Assembly (NCBI RefSeq): GCF_001514205.1
Contig: NZ_KQ948782.1
Location: 124,001-188,000, forward strand
Source of the DNA: Streptomyces griseoruber
Lineage (GTDB): Bacteria > Actinomycetota > Actinomycetes > Streptomycetales > Streptomycetaceae
Reading direction: 5' to 3'
Length of the DNA: 64,000 bases
Shown: positions 1 through 7,900 of the stretch, piece after piece
Layout of the letters: each line of letters begins with the position of its first letter
Numbering within the stretch: the first letter of the stretch is position 1
Made by a program: the position numbers and the translations under genes
The notes under the pieces: model-generated
Told to the model about the DNA's origin: nothing
What the model saw: only the letters and a program-made list of their open reading frames with translations
The model's database searches: none

Positions 1-2
1 GA

Positions 3-1016
3 CTCATGGCCCTCGGGGGAGGGGCCGCACTCGCCGCGCCGGACACGCCGCCGGCCGCCGCGAAGCCCATGCCGGCCCAGGTGGTGGCGCCGTACTTCGA
101 GACCTGGACCGGACAGAGCCCGGCCGAGCTCGCCGCCGCCTCCGGCAACAAGTACCTCACCCTGGCCTTCCTCCAGACGGCCGTGCCCGGCTCCTGCACC
201 GCGTACTGGGACGGTGAGACCGGCCGGCCGATCTCGAAGGACACCTTCGGCCGTGACATCGCGCAGATGCAGGCCCGCGGTGGCAACGCCGTCCCGTCCT
301 TCGGCGGCTGGTCCGCGGACACCACGGGCACCGAACTCGCCGACAGCTGCACCGACGTCGACGCCATCGCCGCCGTCTTCAAGAGCCTCGTCACCACCTA
401 CGGCATCACCCGCATCGACCTCGACATCGAAGGCGACTCCATCGACAACGCCGCCGGAATCGACCGCCGCAACAAGGCGATCGCCAAGGTCGAGCGCTGG
501 GCGGAGCGGACCGGCCACAGCGTCCAGTTCTCCTACACCCTGCCGACCTCCACCACCGGACTCCAGGCCAACGGCCTGGCCGTGCTCCGCAACGCCGTCG
601 ACAACGGCGCACGCGTGGACGTCGTCAACCTCATGACCTTCGACTACTACGACGGCGCCCCCCACGACATGGCCGCCGACACCGCGACGGCCGCCGCCGG
701 ACTCCACGACCAACTGGCCGCGCTCTACCCGAAGAAGAGCTCCACCAGGCTCTGGAACATGATCGGCGTCATCGAGATGCCCGGCATCGACGACTACGGC
801 CCCGAGGAGACCTTCACCACCGAGGACGCCGTCACGGTGGGGAAGTGGGCCGCCGCCAAGGGCATCAACACCCTCTCCTTCTGGGCGCTCCAGCGCGACA
901 ACGGCGGCTGCGTCGGCACCGGCGGCTCCGACTCCTGCTCCGGCATCGCCCAGGACACCTGGTACTTCAGCCACACCTTCGAGGCGCTCACCGCCCCGCA
1001 CCACCCGCACCACTGA
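3..1016 (+). CDS. GH18 chitinase-like secreted glycosidase, 5' end missing
   Basis: The reading frame is open through base 3, and the first visible residues look like the end of a signal peptide (small and hydrophobic, ending ALAAP), so the true start lies before the window. The GH18 signature DLDIEG is visible at bases 417-434; the last acid of DxDxE is the expected catalytic proton donor. NLMTFDYYDG and the Trp-rich end (LSFWALQRDN) fit the rest of the GH18 barrel. No carbohydrate-binding or FnIII module is present, so this is a catalytic domain alone. Likely role: exported chitinase or endo-N-acetylglucosaminidase acting outside the cell; the exact substrate cannot be read. A strong hairpin follows the stop codon. 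Confidence 0.85.
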   Translation, partial: LMALGGGAALAAPDTPPAAAKPMPAQVVAPYFETWTGQSPAELAAASGNKYLTLAFLQTAVPGSCTAYWDGETGRPISKDTFGRDIAQMQARGGNAVPSFGGWSADTTGTELADSCTDVDAIAAVFKSLVTTYGITRIDLDIEGDSIDNAAGIDRRNKAIAKVERWAERTGHSVQFSYTLPTSTTGLQANGLAVLRNAVDNGARVDVVNLMTFDYYDGAPHDMAADTATAAAGLHDQLAALYPKKSSTRLWNMIGVIEMPGIDDYGPEETFTTEDAVTVGKWAAAKGINTLSFWALQRDNGGCVGTGGSDSCSGIAQDTWYFSHTFEALTAPHHPHH

Positions 1017-1026
1017 CGACATGACG

Positions 1027-1056
1027 ACGCCGGGGTGCCCTGCGGCACCCCGGCGT
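1027..1056 (+). terminator. Hairpin terminator after the chitinase gene
   Basis: A perfect 13-bp inverted repeat (ACGCCGGGGTGCC and its complement) encloses a 4-base loop, 10 bases after the GH18 stop. There is no U-tract, which is usual for GC-rich actinomycete terminators. It probably also separates the leftward gene that ends at 1151. Confidence 0.75.
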
Positions 1057-1150
1057 GAGGTCGAGAGGGGAGGAAAGCGAACGGACTGGATCAGTGAGAG
1101 TGAGGAGAAGGAAGCCCGTTCATGGCCTCGCCCGAAGGCAACGGTAGCAG

Positions 1151-3316
1151 TCAGCGCGGGATCAGGTCGCGCAGGTTTTCCCGCGTGACGACCACCGAAT
1201 CCGGGTGCAGCCCCTCGGGCCGCTCCAGACCGACGTACGTGACCGGCCCGTCCGGGACCGTCCCGCCGTCCCACACCGTGGTGGTCCCGGCGCCCATGAG
1301 GCCGACGAGGTGCCGGACCGTGAGCTGCTCCCGCTCGACGACCGCACGCACCAGCGTCGCGACCGAGACCCGGTTCTCCTCGACACGGTTGAAGGCCACC
1401 CTGCCCCGCAGATGCAGGTGCAGCCACTTCGCCCGCCAGTCGCCGCCGGGGCCGCGCAGGAACACCAGCGGCAGAGCGACCCGGCCCGGGCCCCGCAGCT
1501 CCGACTTCATCCGCACGGTCCGCGCCTCGAAGGGCCGCCCCCGCTGCTCGGCGTCCCGCAGCATGAAGCCGAAGAACGACTCCTCGACCTCCTCGAACCC
1601 CTCTCCCGAGAAGATGTTGACCTGCGGGACGATGAAGTCCCCGCGCGCCGCCCCCAGCCGTAGATCGATGAACTCCGAGGCACCGTCCGGCGCGTCGGTG
1701 ACGTCTCCCGAGTGGGCGCCCTCGACCTGCGTGAGCTCGGTGTACGACAGCCAGCCGAGGCTCTCGTACGAGGCGTCCAGGAGCAGTGCGGACAGGTCGA
1801 AGTCGGTGGTTCGGCTCGTCTGCTTCCAGTACACGAAGAACCGCAACAGCTCCCCGTCCACCCGGGAGAGCGAGCCGCGCGGCAGTACGCCGAGCCCGGC
1901 CGCGGTCGCCTTGCCGCTGAGCGGCAGCGCCACGTCGAGGACGTCGGGGTCGACCAGCAGGTGCCCCGGCCGCGGAAGGCGGTGGCGCGTCTGCGCGTCC
2001 AGGACCTCGATCAGCCGCTCGCGCTGCGCCGCCCCCACCGGCGGCCGGGTGTCGGCCGTGACCCAGCCGCGGCCCATGCGGTTGACGAACACCCGGCTCT
2101 CGGCGGGCTCTTCGGCCCGGTTGTGGAAGTGCTCGCGGACCGACAGCAGCACCCGCCCGGAGACCTTCGGGGCGACCCGCTCGGCAGCGGCCACGACGGC
2201 GTCGCGCTCGTCCTGGGTACGGCACAGGCGCAGCAGACGGTCCAGCGAGCGGAACAGCCGGCCCGGGGCGGCCGTCAGCAACTGAGCCGCCGCGCCGACG
2301 TCGTCCGCGTCCAGCAGCTCTTCCACGCGGCGGTCGAGGGAAGGGGCCTCCCGCTCGCCCCGGGCCACCGCGAACACCTCGGCGGCGTGCGGCCAGTGCG
2401 GGTACTCGTGCGGATGCAGCCGCTCGCCGAGACGCTTGAACGCCTCGCGGTGCGCGGTGACGTCGGCCAGCTTGGCGGGGGCCGCGGCCACGACCTGGTC
2501 GAGACCGGCGAGCAGGGCCCGCCGCACCGCCCGGGACGGCGACCGGAACCGGGTCGGCTCCACGAGGGTCGCATCACCGCCCGACAGCGCGCAGGCCAGC
2601 CGCAGCACATCGGTGACCGTGTCCAGCAGCAGGTCCGCGCCGACGCGCAGACGGGCGAGGTTGACGACGGCGCGGTTCTCCCGGACGGGGATCGCCTCGG
2701 GCTGGGGGCCGCCGGCGCAGTGCTCCGCGAGCACTCCGAGGTCGCGCAGGCCGTCCTCGCCCAGCGGGGTCACGCTGCCCGCGAGGGCCAGATACAGCGC
2801 GGTGACCTCGTCCTGCGGAGCGCCGCCCAGGTGCAGGACCGTCAGACGGTCGCCCGCGGCGGCGATCAGCTCCTCGTGCGCGGCGAGCATCTCCTCGTAG
2901 GAGTGCTGAAAGGTGCCGTACGACGGCAGGGTGAGGAGGTCGACCACGCCCGTGCTCAGCTGGGCGAGCGTGCTCGCGCGGGACGCGTCGTCGGCGAGCG
3001 CCTCGTTGATGCAGCGGGTCCAGAAGTCGTACGTGTCCGGCACGTTGGCCGGGAAGTCGACGAAGTAGACGTTGTGCCGGACATGGTCGCCGACCAGCTC
3101 ACGGACGGTCCGAAGCGTCCGTACGGCGGTCTCGGCGACCGTCTTCTCGGACAGCCCCGACAGATGCCCGAGCAGGTCCGCCGAGAGCTTGAAGCCCACC
3201 GACATCAGAGCGGCGTCCAACTGCCGTGCCGCGCCGCCTCCTTCACCGGCGGGGCCGACGGGGGCGGGGAGGCGGTACGTGTGACGGATGACCAGGTGTT
3301 CGAGCGACCGGAACAT
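1151..3316 (-). CDS. Large cytoplasmic protein with C-terminal TerD-like domain
   Basis: 721 aa. The last ~230 residues show a TerD-like pattern: an FDLSALLLD strand, a GDVTDAPDGASEFIDL stretch, QVNIFSGEGF, then FFGFMLRD. These resemble the calcium-binding beta-sandwich of tellurite-resistance/stress proteins. The N-terminal ~480 residues are mostly helical with no motif I can name. The protein resembles the long SCO0988/MXAN_6230-type family by memory, but I see no Cys-rich RING finger here. I chose the ATG at 3316 (MFRSLEHL) because the 19 codons upstream read as non-coding. No other ter genes are adjacent, so it is an orphan. Function unknown; a role in stress or envelope damage is inference from the TerD fold. 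Confidence 0.7.
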   Translation of the reverse strand: MFRSLEHLVIRHTYRLPAPVGPAGEGGGAARQLDAALMSVGFKLSADLLGHLSGLSEKTVAETAVRTLRTVRELVGDHVRHNVYFVDFPANVPDTYDFWTRCINEALADDASRASTLAQLSTGVVDLLTLPSYGTFQHSYEEMLAAHEELIAAAGDRLTVLHLGGAPQDEVTALYLALAGSVTPLGEDGLRDLGVLAEHCAGGPQPEAIPVRENRAVVNLARLRVGADLLLDTVTDVLRLACALSGGDATLVEPTRFRSPSRAVRRALLAGLDQVVAAAPAKLADVTAHREAFKRLGERLHPHEYPHWPHAAEVFAVARGEREAPSLDRRVEELLDADDVGAAAQLLTAAPGRLFRSLDRLLRLCRTQDERDAVVAAAERVAPKVSGRVLLSVREHFHNRAEEPAESRVFVNRMGRGWVTADTRPPVGAAQRERLIEVLDAQTRHRLPRPGHLLVDPDVLDVALPLSGKATAAGLGVLPRGSLSRVDGELLRFFVYWKQTSRTTDFDLSALLLDASYESLGWLSYTELTQVEGAHSGDVTDAPDGASEFIDLRLGAARGDFIVPQVNIFSGEGFEEVEESFFGFMLRDAEQRGRPFEARTVRMKSELRGPGRVALPLVFLRGPGGDWRAKWLHLHLRGRVAFNRVEENRVSVATLVRAVVEREQLTVRHLVGLMGAGTTTVWDGGTVPDGPVTYVGLERPEGLHPDSVVVTRENLRDLIPR

Positions 3317-3450
3317 CCCGGCATGATCGCAGAACCACACCCCTGCGGGCATGCGGGTTATCGGGCCCCTCAACCACCCCTGTCACATCCCGTCCTCCGC
3401 CGGTGTCTTCATGCCGAACGGCCGAACCGGCTCACACCGAGGAGAACACC

Positions 3451-3570
3451 ATGACGCCACGGCTCCCGAAGGCCGAGGTCCCCTCCGAGCTCAAGGAGCT
3501 GACCGAGGCGAGCCAGGTGCCGCGCTGGCGGGAGGCGGAGCGGGACCGGGCCCGGGCAGCCGATGCCTAG
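3451..3570 (+). CDS. Small 39-aa hypothetical protein
   Basis: The ATG at 3451 has a good ribosome site (GAGGAG, about 9 bases upstream). The frame MTPRLPKAEVPSEL... uses G or C at nearly every third position, as real local genes do. It is charged and soluble, with no membrane segment. Its TAG stop and the TAG stop of the leftward P450 gene share the same four bases CTAG (3567-3570). I do not recognise the family. It could be a real small protein or the leftover N-terminus of a longer lost gene. Confidence 0.4.
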   Translation: MTPRLPKAEVPSELKELTEASQVPRWREAERDRARAADA

Positions 3571-4802
3571 GCCCGGATCCCGTCGCACGCGATCCGCAGA
3601 TGCCGGGGCCCGCGCAGCACGGCGTTCCGGCGGTACGGCGGCGGGTCCTCCAGCAGCCGCGGGTTCTCCAGCCGCCGGGCCAGCTCCGACAGGGCGAACT
3701 GGGCCTCCAGCCGGGCCAGGGGCGCGCCGAAGCAGCTGTGGATGCCGCTGCCGAGGCCGAGGTGCTGGATGTCCCGGCGGTCCGGGTCGAAGCGGTCCGG
3801 GTTCTCGAAGCGCCGCGGGTCCCGGTTGCCGGACGCCAGCACCAGCCACAGGGAGGAGCCCTTGGGGATGGTGACGCCCCGGACCTCGACATCGGCGAGC
3901 GTGACGCGCTGCGGCACCAGCTGCACCGGCGGCTCGAAGCGCAGCAGCTCCTCGACGATCGGCACGGCCAGCCGGTGGTCGGCCCGCAGCCGTTGCAGTG
4001 AGCCGGGGTTGCGCAGCAGGGTCAGCATGCCGTTGGTGACCAGGTTGACAGTGGTCTCGTGGCCCGCGATCAGCAGCAGCGCGGCGGTGCTGAGCAGCTC
4101 CATCGTGGTCATCGAGCCGTCCTCGCCCTGGGCCGTGGCCAGCGCGGAGAGCATGTCGTCACCGGGGTTCCTGCGGCGCTCCTCGATCAGCCCGGCCAGA
4201 TACATGCCCAACTGCATCCGCGCGTCGTGCGCGCCCTTGCCGCGCTCGGCGGGATCCGCGTCCGGGTCGGGGTCCAGGCTCGCGGCGATGGCGTCCGCCC
4301 AGGTGTGGAACCGCGCCTCGTCCTCGCGGGGAATCCCGAGCAGCCGGCAGATCACCGTCACCGGGAAGGGGTACGAGAACTGGTCCACCAGGTCGAAGCG
4401 GTCCGGATCGCCGATGCCGTCGATGAGACCGGTGACGATGTCCCGCAGTTCGCCGCGCATCCCGTCGACCCGGTGCGGGGAGTGCGGCGGTCCGAACGGA
4501 CGGTTCGTCATCCGGCGCAGCCGGTCGTGCTCCGGCGGGTCGAGCCGCAGGAAGCTCGGCGGCAGCGCGCTCTCCTGCTGGTCCGGCTCGGCCAGCGGAT
4601 CGTGCGGGGTGCGCGCCACGGTCCGGGAGTCGGAGCTGACCCGGGGATCGTGCAGCAGACCGAGGATCTCGTGGTAGGTGCTGACGACGTACGGCCCGTC
4701 ACCCTCGTGATGGACCGGTGTCCTGCGCAGCTCCTCGTAGATCGGGTACGGGTCGGCGCGGTTGGCGTAGTCCAGGATCTGGTGCAGCGGCGATGGCGTC
4801 AT
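3567..4802 (-). CDS. Cytochrome P450
   Basis: 411 aa, normal length for a soluble bacterial P450. The I-helix oxygen-activation motif AGHETT is at residues 246-251, the ExxR pair lies in EELLRFEPP, and the heme-binding loop GSGIHSCFG carries the cysteine thiolate ligand at C357. It is the last gene of a leftward set: ferredoxin (6474), ferredoxin reductase (6226), then this P450 (start 4802). Together they form a self-sufficient class I electron chain from NAD(P)H to FAD to [3Fe-4S] to heme. The start ATG gives MTPSPLHQ. Substrate not predictable from sequence; no biosynthetic genes sit beside it, so a catabolic or tailoring hydroxylation is equally possible. Confidence 0.93.
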   Translation of the reverse strand: MTPSPLHQILDYANRADPYPIYEELRRTPVHHEGDGPYVVSTYHEILGLLHDPRVSSDSRTVARTPHDPLAEPDQQESALPPSFLRLDPPEHDRLRRMTNRPFGPPHSPHRVDGMRGELRDIVTGLIDGIGDPDRFDLVDQFSYPFPVTVICRLLGIPREDEARFHTWADAIAASLDPDPDADPAERGKGAHDARMQLGMYLAGLIEERRRNPGDDMLSALATAQGEDGSMTTMELLSTAALLLIAGHETTVNLVTNGMLTLLRNPGSLQRLRADHRLAVPIVEELLRFEPPVQLVPQRVTLADVEVRGVTIPKGSSLWLVLASGNRDPRRFENPDRFDPDRRDIQHLGLGSGIHSCFGAPLARLEAQFALSELARRLENPRLLEDPPPYRRNAVLRGPRHLRIACDGIRA

Positions 4803-4834
4803 GGCGGGTCCTCGTGGCTCGTGGCCGTGGCGGG

Positions 4835-6226
4835 TCAGTGCGCGGGGGTGAACGTCATCCGGCGGTCGGCCGGCGAGTACCCGCTGAGGGTCACGGTGGG
4901 GCCGTGGGTCGGCACCGACGGGTCGGGGAAGTCCGCGTCGAGCGGCCGCCGGCCCTCCGCGCGCCGGTCGACCGTGGCGAACTCCGGCGGGAACGGCGCG
5001 GTCGTCTCGATCAGCTCCTGGTAGAACGGCAGCCAGCGGGCCTGGTCGAAGGAGACCGCGCCGATGATCCGCCCCTGGTAGCCGTACACGCCGACGAACC
5101 GGCGCTCCTCCAGCGAGCCCTGGGCGATCAGGATCTCCGTCCCCAGCGACGGCACCCCGACCGACTTGATGTTCACCCCGAACTGCGAGGACCAGAAGGC
5201 CGGCACCTCCAGGTGGGGGATCCGGTCGGTGCTCTCGCTCAGCATGTTGTGCGCCGCCACCCGTGCCTGGGAGACGGCGTTCCCCCAGTGCTCCAGCGAC
5301 AGGAACTGGTAGCCGAACAGCGGGTGCGGGCACCGGGCGACGTCGCCCGCCGCGAACACGTCGTCGGTGACGATCCCGCGGATGTCGAAGGCACGGCAGC
5401 CGGCGTCACAGGCGATACCGCGGGGCCCGGCCCCGAGTCCGGACCCGGCCAGCCACTCGGTGTTGCGGGTGGCGCCCAGCGAGACGACCACCACGTCCGT
5501 CTCCACGGTGGAGCCGTCGGACAGCCGCGCGGCCCGCACCCGTCCCGCGGCGTCGCCCTCCAGCGCGGTCACCATCACCCCGCACCGCAGATCCACACCG
5601 TGCCGGCGCTGGAGGTCGGCGGCGACCGCGCCCACCACCCCGCCGAGCGCGCCGACCAGGGGCGAGGCCCCGCGCTCGGCCACCGTGACGGCCAGACCGC
5701 GTTCCCGGCACGCGGCGGCGATCTCCGAGCCGGTGAACCCGGCCCCGACGACCAGCACCCGCTTCGGCCCCGCCGCCAGCCGCCGCGCGAGCGCCGCGCC
5801 GTCGTCCCGGGTCCGCAGCACGAACACACCGTCCAGCTCCGCCTCCGCCTCGCGCGGCCACGGCCGCGCCCGCACACCGGTGGCGATCAGCAGCCGGTCG
5901 TACGGCACCTCGTCGCCGTCGGTCAGCCGCACCCGTCGGCCCGCCATGTCCAGCCCGGTCGCGGCGACGCCCAGCCGCCAGGTCGCGTCGACCTCCTTCA
6001 GCCGGGGCAGCGCGGTCCGCTCGGCGGCCGCCCGGCCGAGCAGCACCGTCTTGGACAGCGGAGGCCGGTCGTACGGCTCGTGGGGCTCGTCCCCGATCAT
6101 CGTGAGGGAGCCCGCGAACCCCTTCTCGCGCAGGGTCTCCGCGGCCCGCAGACCCGCCAGCGAGGCGCCGACCACGACGACCCGACCCTCGCGCCGGAAC
6201 CGTTCCAGGGACCCGTCACCGCTCAC
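4835..6226 (-). CDS. FAD-dependent ferredoxin reductase
   Basis: 463 aa. The N-terminal FAD-binding Rossmann motif is VVVGASLAGLRAAE, the second dinucleotide (NAD(P)H) motif is VLVVGAGFTGSEIA, and a C-terminal reductase domain follows. PYDRPPLSK and VFAAGDVA are typical of the phthalate/putidaredoxin reductase family. The GTG start at 6226 overlaps the ferredoxin TGA stop by four bases, which implies translational coupling and shows the two are partners. It passes electrons from NAD(P)H to the upstream-encoded ferredoxin, which then reduces the P450 encoded 32 bases downstream. Confidence 0.92.
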   Translation of the reverse strand: MSGDGSLERFRREGRVVVVGASLAGLRAAETLREKGFAGSLTMIGDEPHEPYDRPPLSKTVLLGRAAAERTALPRLKEVDATWRLGVAATGLDMAGRRVRLTDGDEVPYDRLLIATGVRARPWPREAEAELDGVFVLRTRDDGAALARRLAAGPKRVLVVGAGFTGSEIAAACRERGLAVTVAERGASPLVGALGGVVGAVAADLQRRHGVDLRCGVMVTALEGDAAGRVRAARLSDGSTVETDVVVVSLGATRNTEWLAGSGLGAGPRGIACDAGCRAFDIRGIVTDDVFAAGDVARCPHPLFGYQFLSLEHWGNAVSQARVAAHNMLSESTDRIPHLEVPAFWSSQFGVNIKSVGVPSLGTEILIAQGSLEERRFVGVYGYQGRIIGAVSFDQARWLPFYQELIETTAPFPPEFATVDRRAEGRRPLDADFPDPSVPTHGPTVTLSGYSPADRRMTFTPAH

Positions 6227-6474
6227 CGGTCGGACACCGCCCCGGCCGCTGCGGCCACGGAGTCCACGGAGTCCACGGAGTCCACCGCGTCGACGAGCAC
6301 GGCCTGCACCGGGCAGGCCGCGGCCGCCTGCGCCAGCTTCTCCCGCTGACCCTCGTCCGGCTCCGGGTCGTACAGCAGCGCCTCGTCGCCGTGCAGGGCG
6401 AAGACCTCGGGGGCGAGGAACGCGCACTGCGCGTATCCCTGACAGCGGTTCAGATCGACGGCAATCCTCGGCAC
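6223..6474 (-). CDS. [3Fe-4S] ferredoxin, P450 electron donor
   Basis: 83 aa. CQGYAQC near the N-terminus and a later CP pair give the three-cysteine pattern of actinomycete P450 ferredoxins with a [3Fe-4S] cluster. GTG start at 6474. The C-terminus carries an odd VDS-VDS-VDS run encoded by three perfect 9-bp repeats, a probable slippage expansion in a tail not needed for the cluster. First gene of the ferredoxin-reductase-P450 operon. Confidence 0.9.
   Translation of the reverse strand: MPRIAVDLNRCQGYAQCAFLAPEVFALHGDEALLYDPEPDEGQREKLAQAAAACPVQAVLVDAVDSVDSVDSVAAAAGAVSDR
6257..6283. repeat. 9-bp tandem repeat x3 inside the ferredoxin gene
   Basis: Three perfect copies of ACGGAGTCC on the plus strand. 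They stay in frame and encode repeated Val-Asp-Ser in the ferredoxin C-terminal tail. Confidence 0.9.
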
Positions 6475-6587
6475 GGGATCGGTCCTCTCCTACGGCCCTG
6501 TCGAGCCCCCTGCGACCAGCGTCGGGCGTCACCGGGCGGGCGGCGACGAGGAGCGGCCCGTTCGGGTGAGGCCGGCGTCCGGCCCGC

Positions 6588-7229
6588 TCATGCCGAGGTG
6601 GTCCGCCGCCCCGCAGCCGAGGCGCGCCGGCCCCGCAGGATGTCCAGACCGATGATCAGCGCCCAGGCCGGGAAGACCAGCTCCGACCAGGGCAGACTCG
6701 CCCCCACCAGCAGCAGCGTCAGACCCGCGGCGAACCCGAGGAGCACCAGCGGGCGCGGCAGGACGCCGAGCCGGCGGCCGATGGTCGAGGTCGTGAGGAT
6801 GAACACCGCCGCCATCCGCATCGCGTACGTGGTCAGCAGGGTGTACGCGAAGTGGCGGCCGAAGGGGGCGTCCTGCTGGTTCTCGTCCAGCACGGTCACC
6901 GCCGCCGCGGCGCACCCGAACAAGGTGGCGACGAAGACCAGGCCGCTGCCGAGGAACACCGTGGACACGAACCGGTCCTCCGCTTCCCCGGCCTGCTCGC
7001 GCAGGGCCCCCATGAACCACAGGAACGCGATCCCGGCGTACGGCAGCAGCCCCAGCGCCGTCTGCACGGTCTTGCGCTGCGCCGCGTCGACCGTGATGTG
7101 ATGCCCGTCGGCCCCGCCGGGCAGGGCGGTCCGCAACAGGACGATCGCCACGCCCAGCAGGATCGCGAAGACGACACCGGCGATCCCGGCGGCCCGGGGC
7201 GTCCCGAGGCGCTCGCGCTTGCGCTCCAT
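6588..7229 (-). CDS. Integral membrane protein, unknown function
   Basis: 213 aa starting MERKRERLG, with a GGGAGA ribosome site just upstream. Five or six hydrophobic segments are visible: AGVVFAILLGVAIVLL near residue 20, GLLPYAGIAFLWFMG, FLGSGLVFVATLFGCAA, TTYAMRMAAVFIL, PLVLLGFAAGLTLLL and LVFPAWALIIGLDIL. A long outside or inside loop carries acidic DENQQDAPFGRH. No transporter or enzyme motif was recognised. It resembles the many uncharacterised actinomycete membrane proteins of this size. Confidence 0.75.
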   Translation of the reverse strand: MERKRERLGTPRAAGIAGVVFAILLGVAIVLLRTALPGGADGHHITVDAAQRKTVQTALGLLPYAGIAFLWFMGALREQAGEAEDRFVSTVFLGSGLVFVATLFGCAAAAVTVLDENQQDAPFGRHFAYTLLTTYAMRMAAVFILTTSTIGRRLGVLPRPLVLLGFAAGLTLLLVGASLPWSELVFPAWALIIGLDILRGRRASAAGRRTTSA

Positions 7230-7355
7230 GGTCTCCCGCTCTCTCTGCACACCTCTTGGGTCCAGACACCCGTGATCCGTGCAGTCCCGCCACCGGGACC
7301 ACCCGGGAGGGAGCGAGCGCTGGGCCGTACAGGTCACCGAACGGGCCGGGGACCC

Positions 7356-7856
7356 TCAGAGGGCGCGCTCCATGCACACCAGCCGCTCCCGCCCGTCCCA
7401 CGACTCCACGACGGTGAATCCGAGCCGCTCGTACAGCGCGATCGCCCCCGTCCGCCACTGCCACACCGACAACCGCACCGCGCTCACGCCGCTCTCCCCG
7501 GCCTGGGCCAGTGCGGCTCCGATCAGCGCGGACGCGACACCGCGGCCCCGCAGGGCCGGCTGCGTCCACAGCCGCTTCACCTCGCACCGCCCGGCCACGG
7601 GCCCGGTCACCACCAGACAGCCCACGGCGGTGCCCCCGCTCACCGCGAGCAGCACCACGTCCTTCCCGAACGCGCCCCGCGGGTCCCGCACCTCCTCGCG
7701 ATAGCGCTCCGGCAGCTCCTCCACCCGCTCGACGCCCTCGCCCTTCTCGTCCTGGGTCCGCAGGTGGTAGGCCGCCAGCAGCCCGGAGAGTCCGTCGTCG
7801 GGAGAAAGGTCCTGGCCCGCCCGGCGGACGATGGCGACCTCGTGCTGATCAGTCAT
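7356..7856 (-). CDS. GNAT family N-acetyltransferase
   Basis: 166 aa from the ATG at 7856 (MTDQHEVAIVRRA). The acetyl-CoA binding motif A is LRGRGVASALIGAALAQA, preceded by the beta strand RLWTQPAL. The C-terminal motif IALYERLGFTVVESW is typical of small GNAT enzymes. It lies 44 bases downstream of the PAS/PP2C phosphatase gene on the same strand and may be co-transcribed. Acceptor substrate unknown. Confidence 0.88.
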   Translation of the reverse strand: MTDQHEVAIVRRAGQDLSPDDGLSGLLAAYHLRTQDEKGEGVERVEELPERYREEVRDPRGAFGKDVVLLAVSGGTAVGCLVVTGPVAGRCEVKRLWTQPALRGRGVASALIGAALAQAGESGVSAVRLSVWQWRTGAIALYERLGFTVVESWDGRERLVCMERAL

Positions 7857-7900
7857 GCCGCCAGCATCACACGCCGTCCCAGGACCGAGGGGACCCCCGG

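Noticed and set aside
1151..3316. A full tellurite-resistance operon.
   Set aside because: Only one protein with a TerD-like tail; no terA, terC, terZ or other TerD genes alongside.
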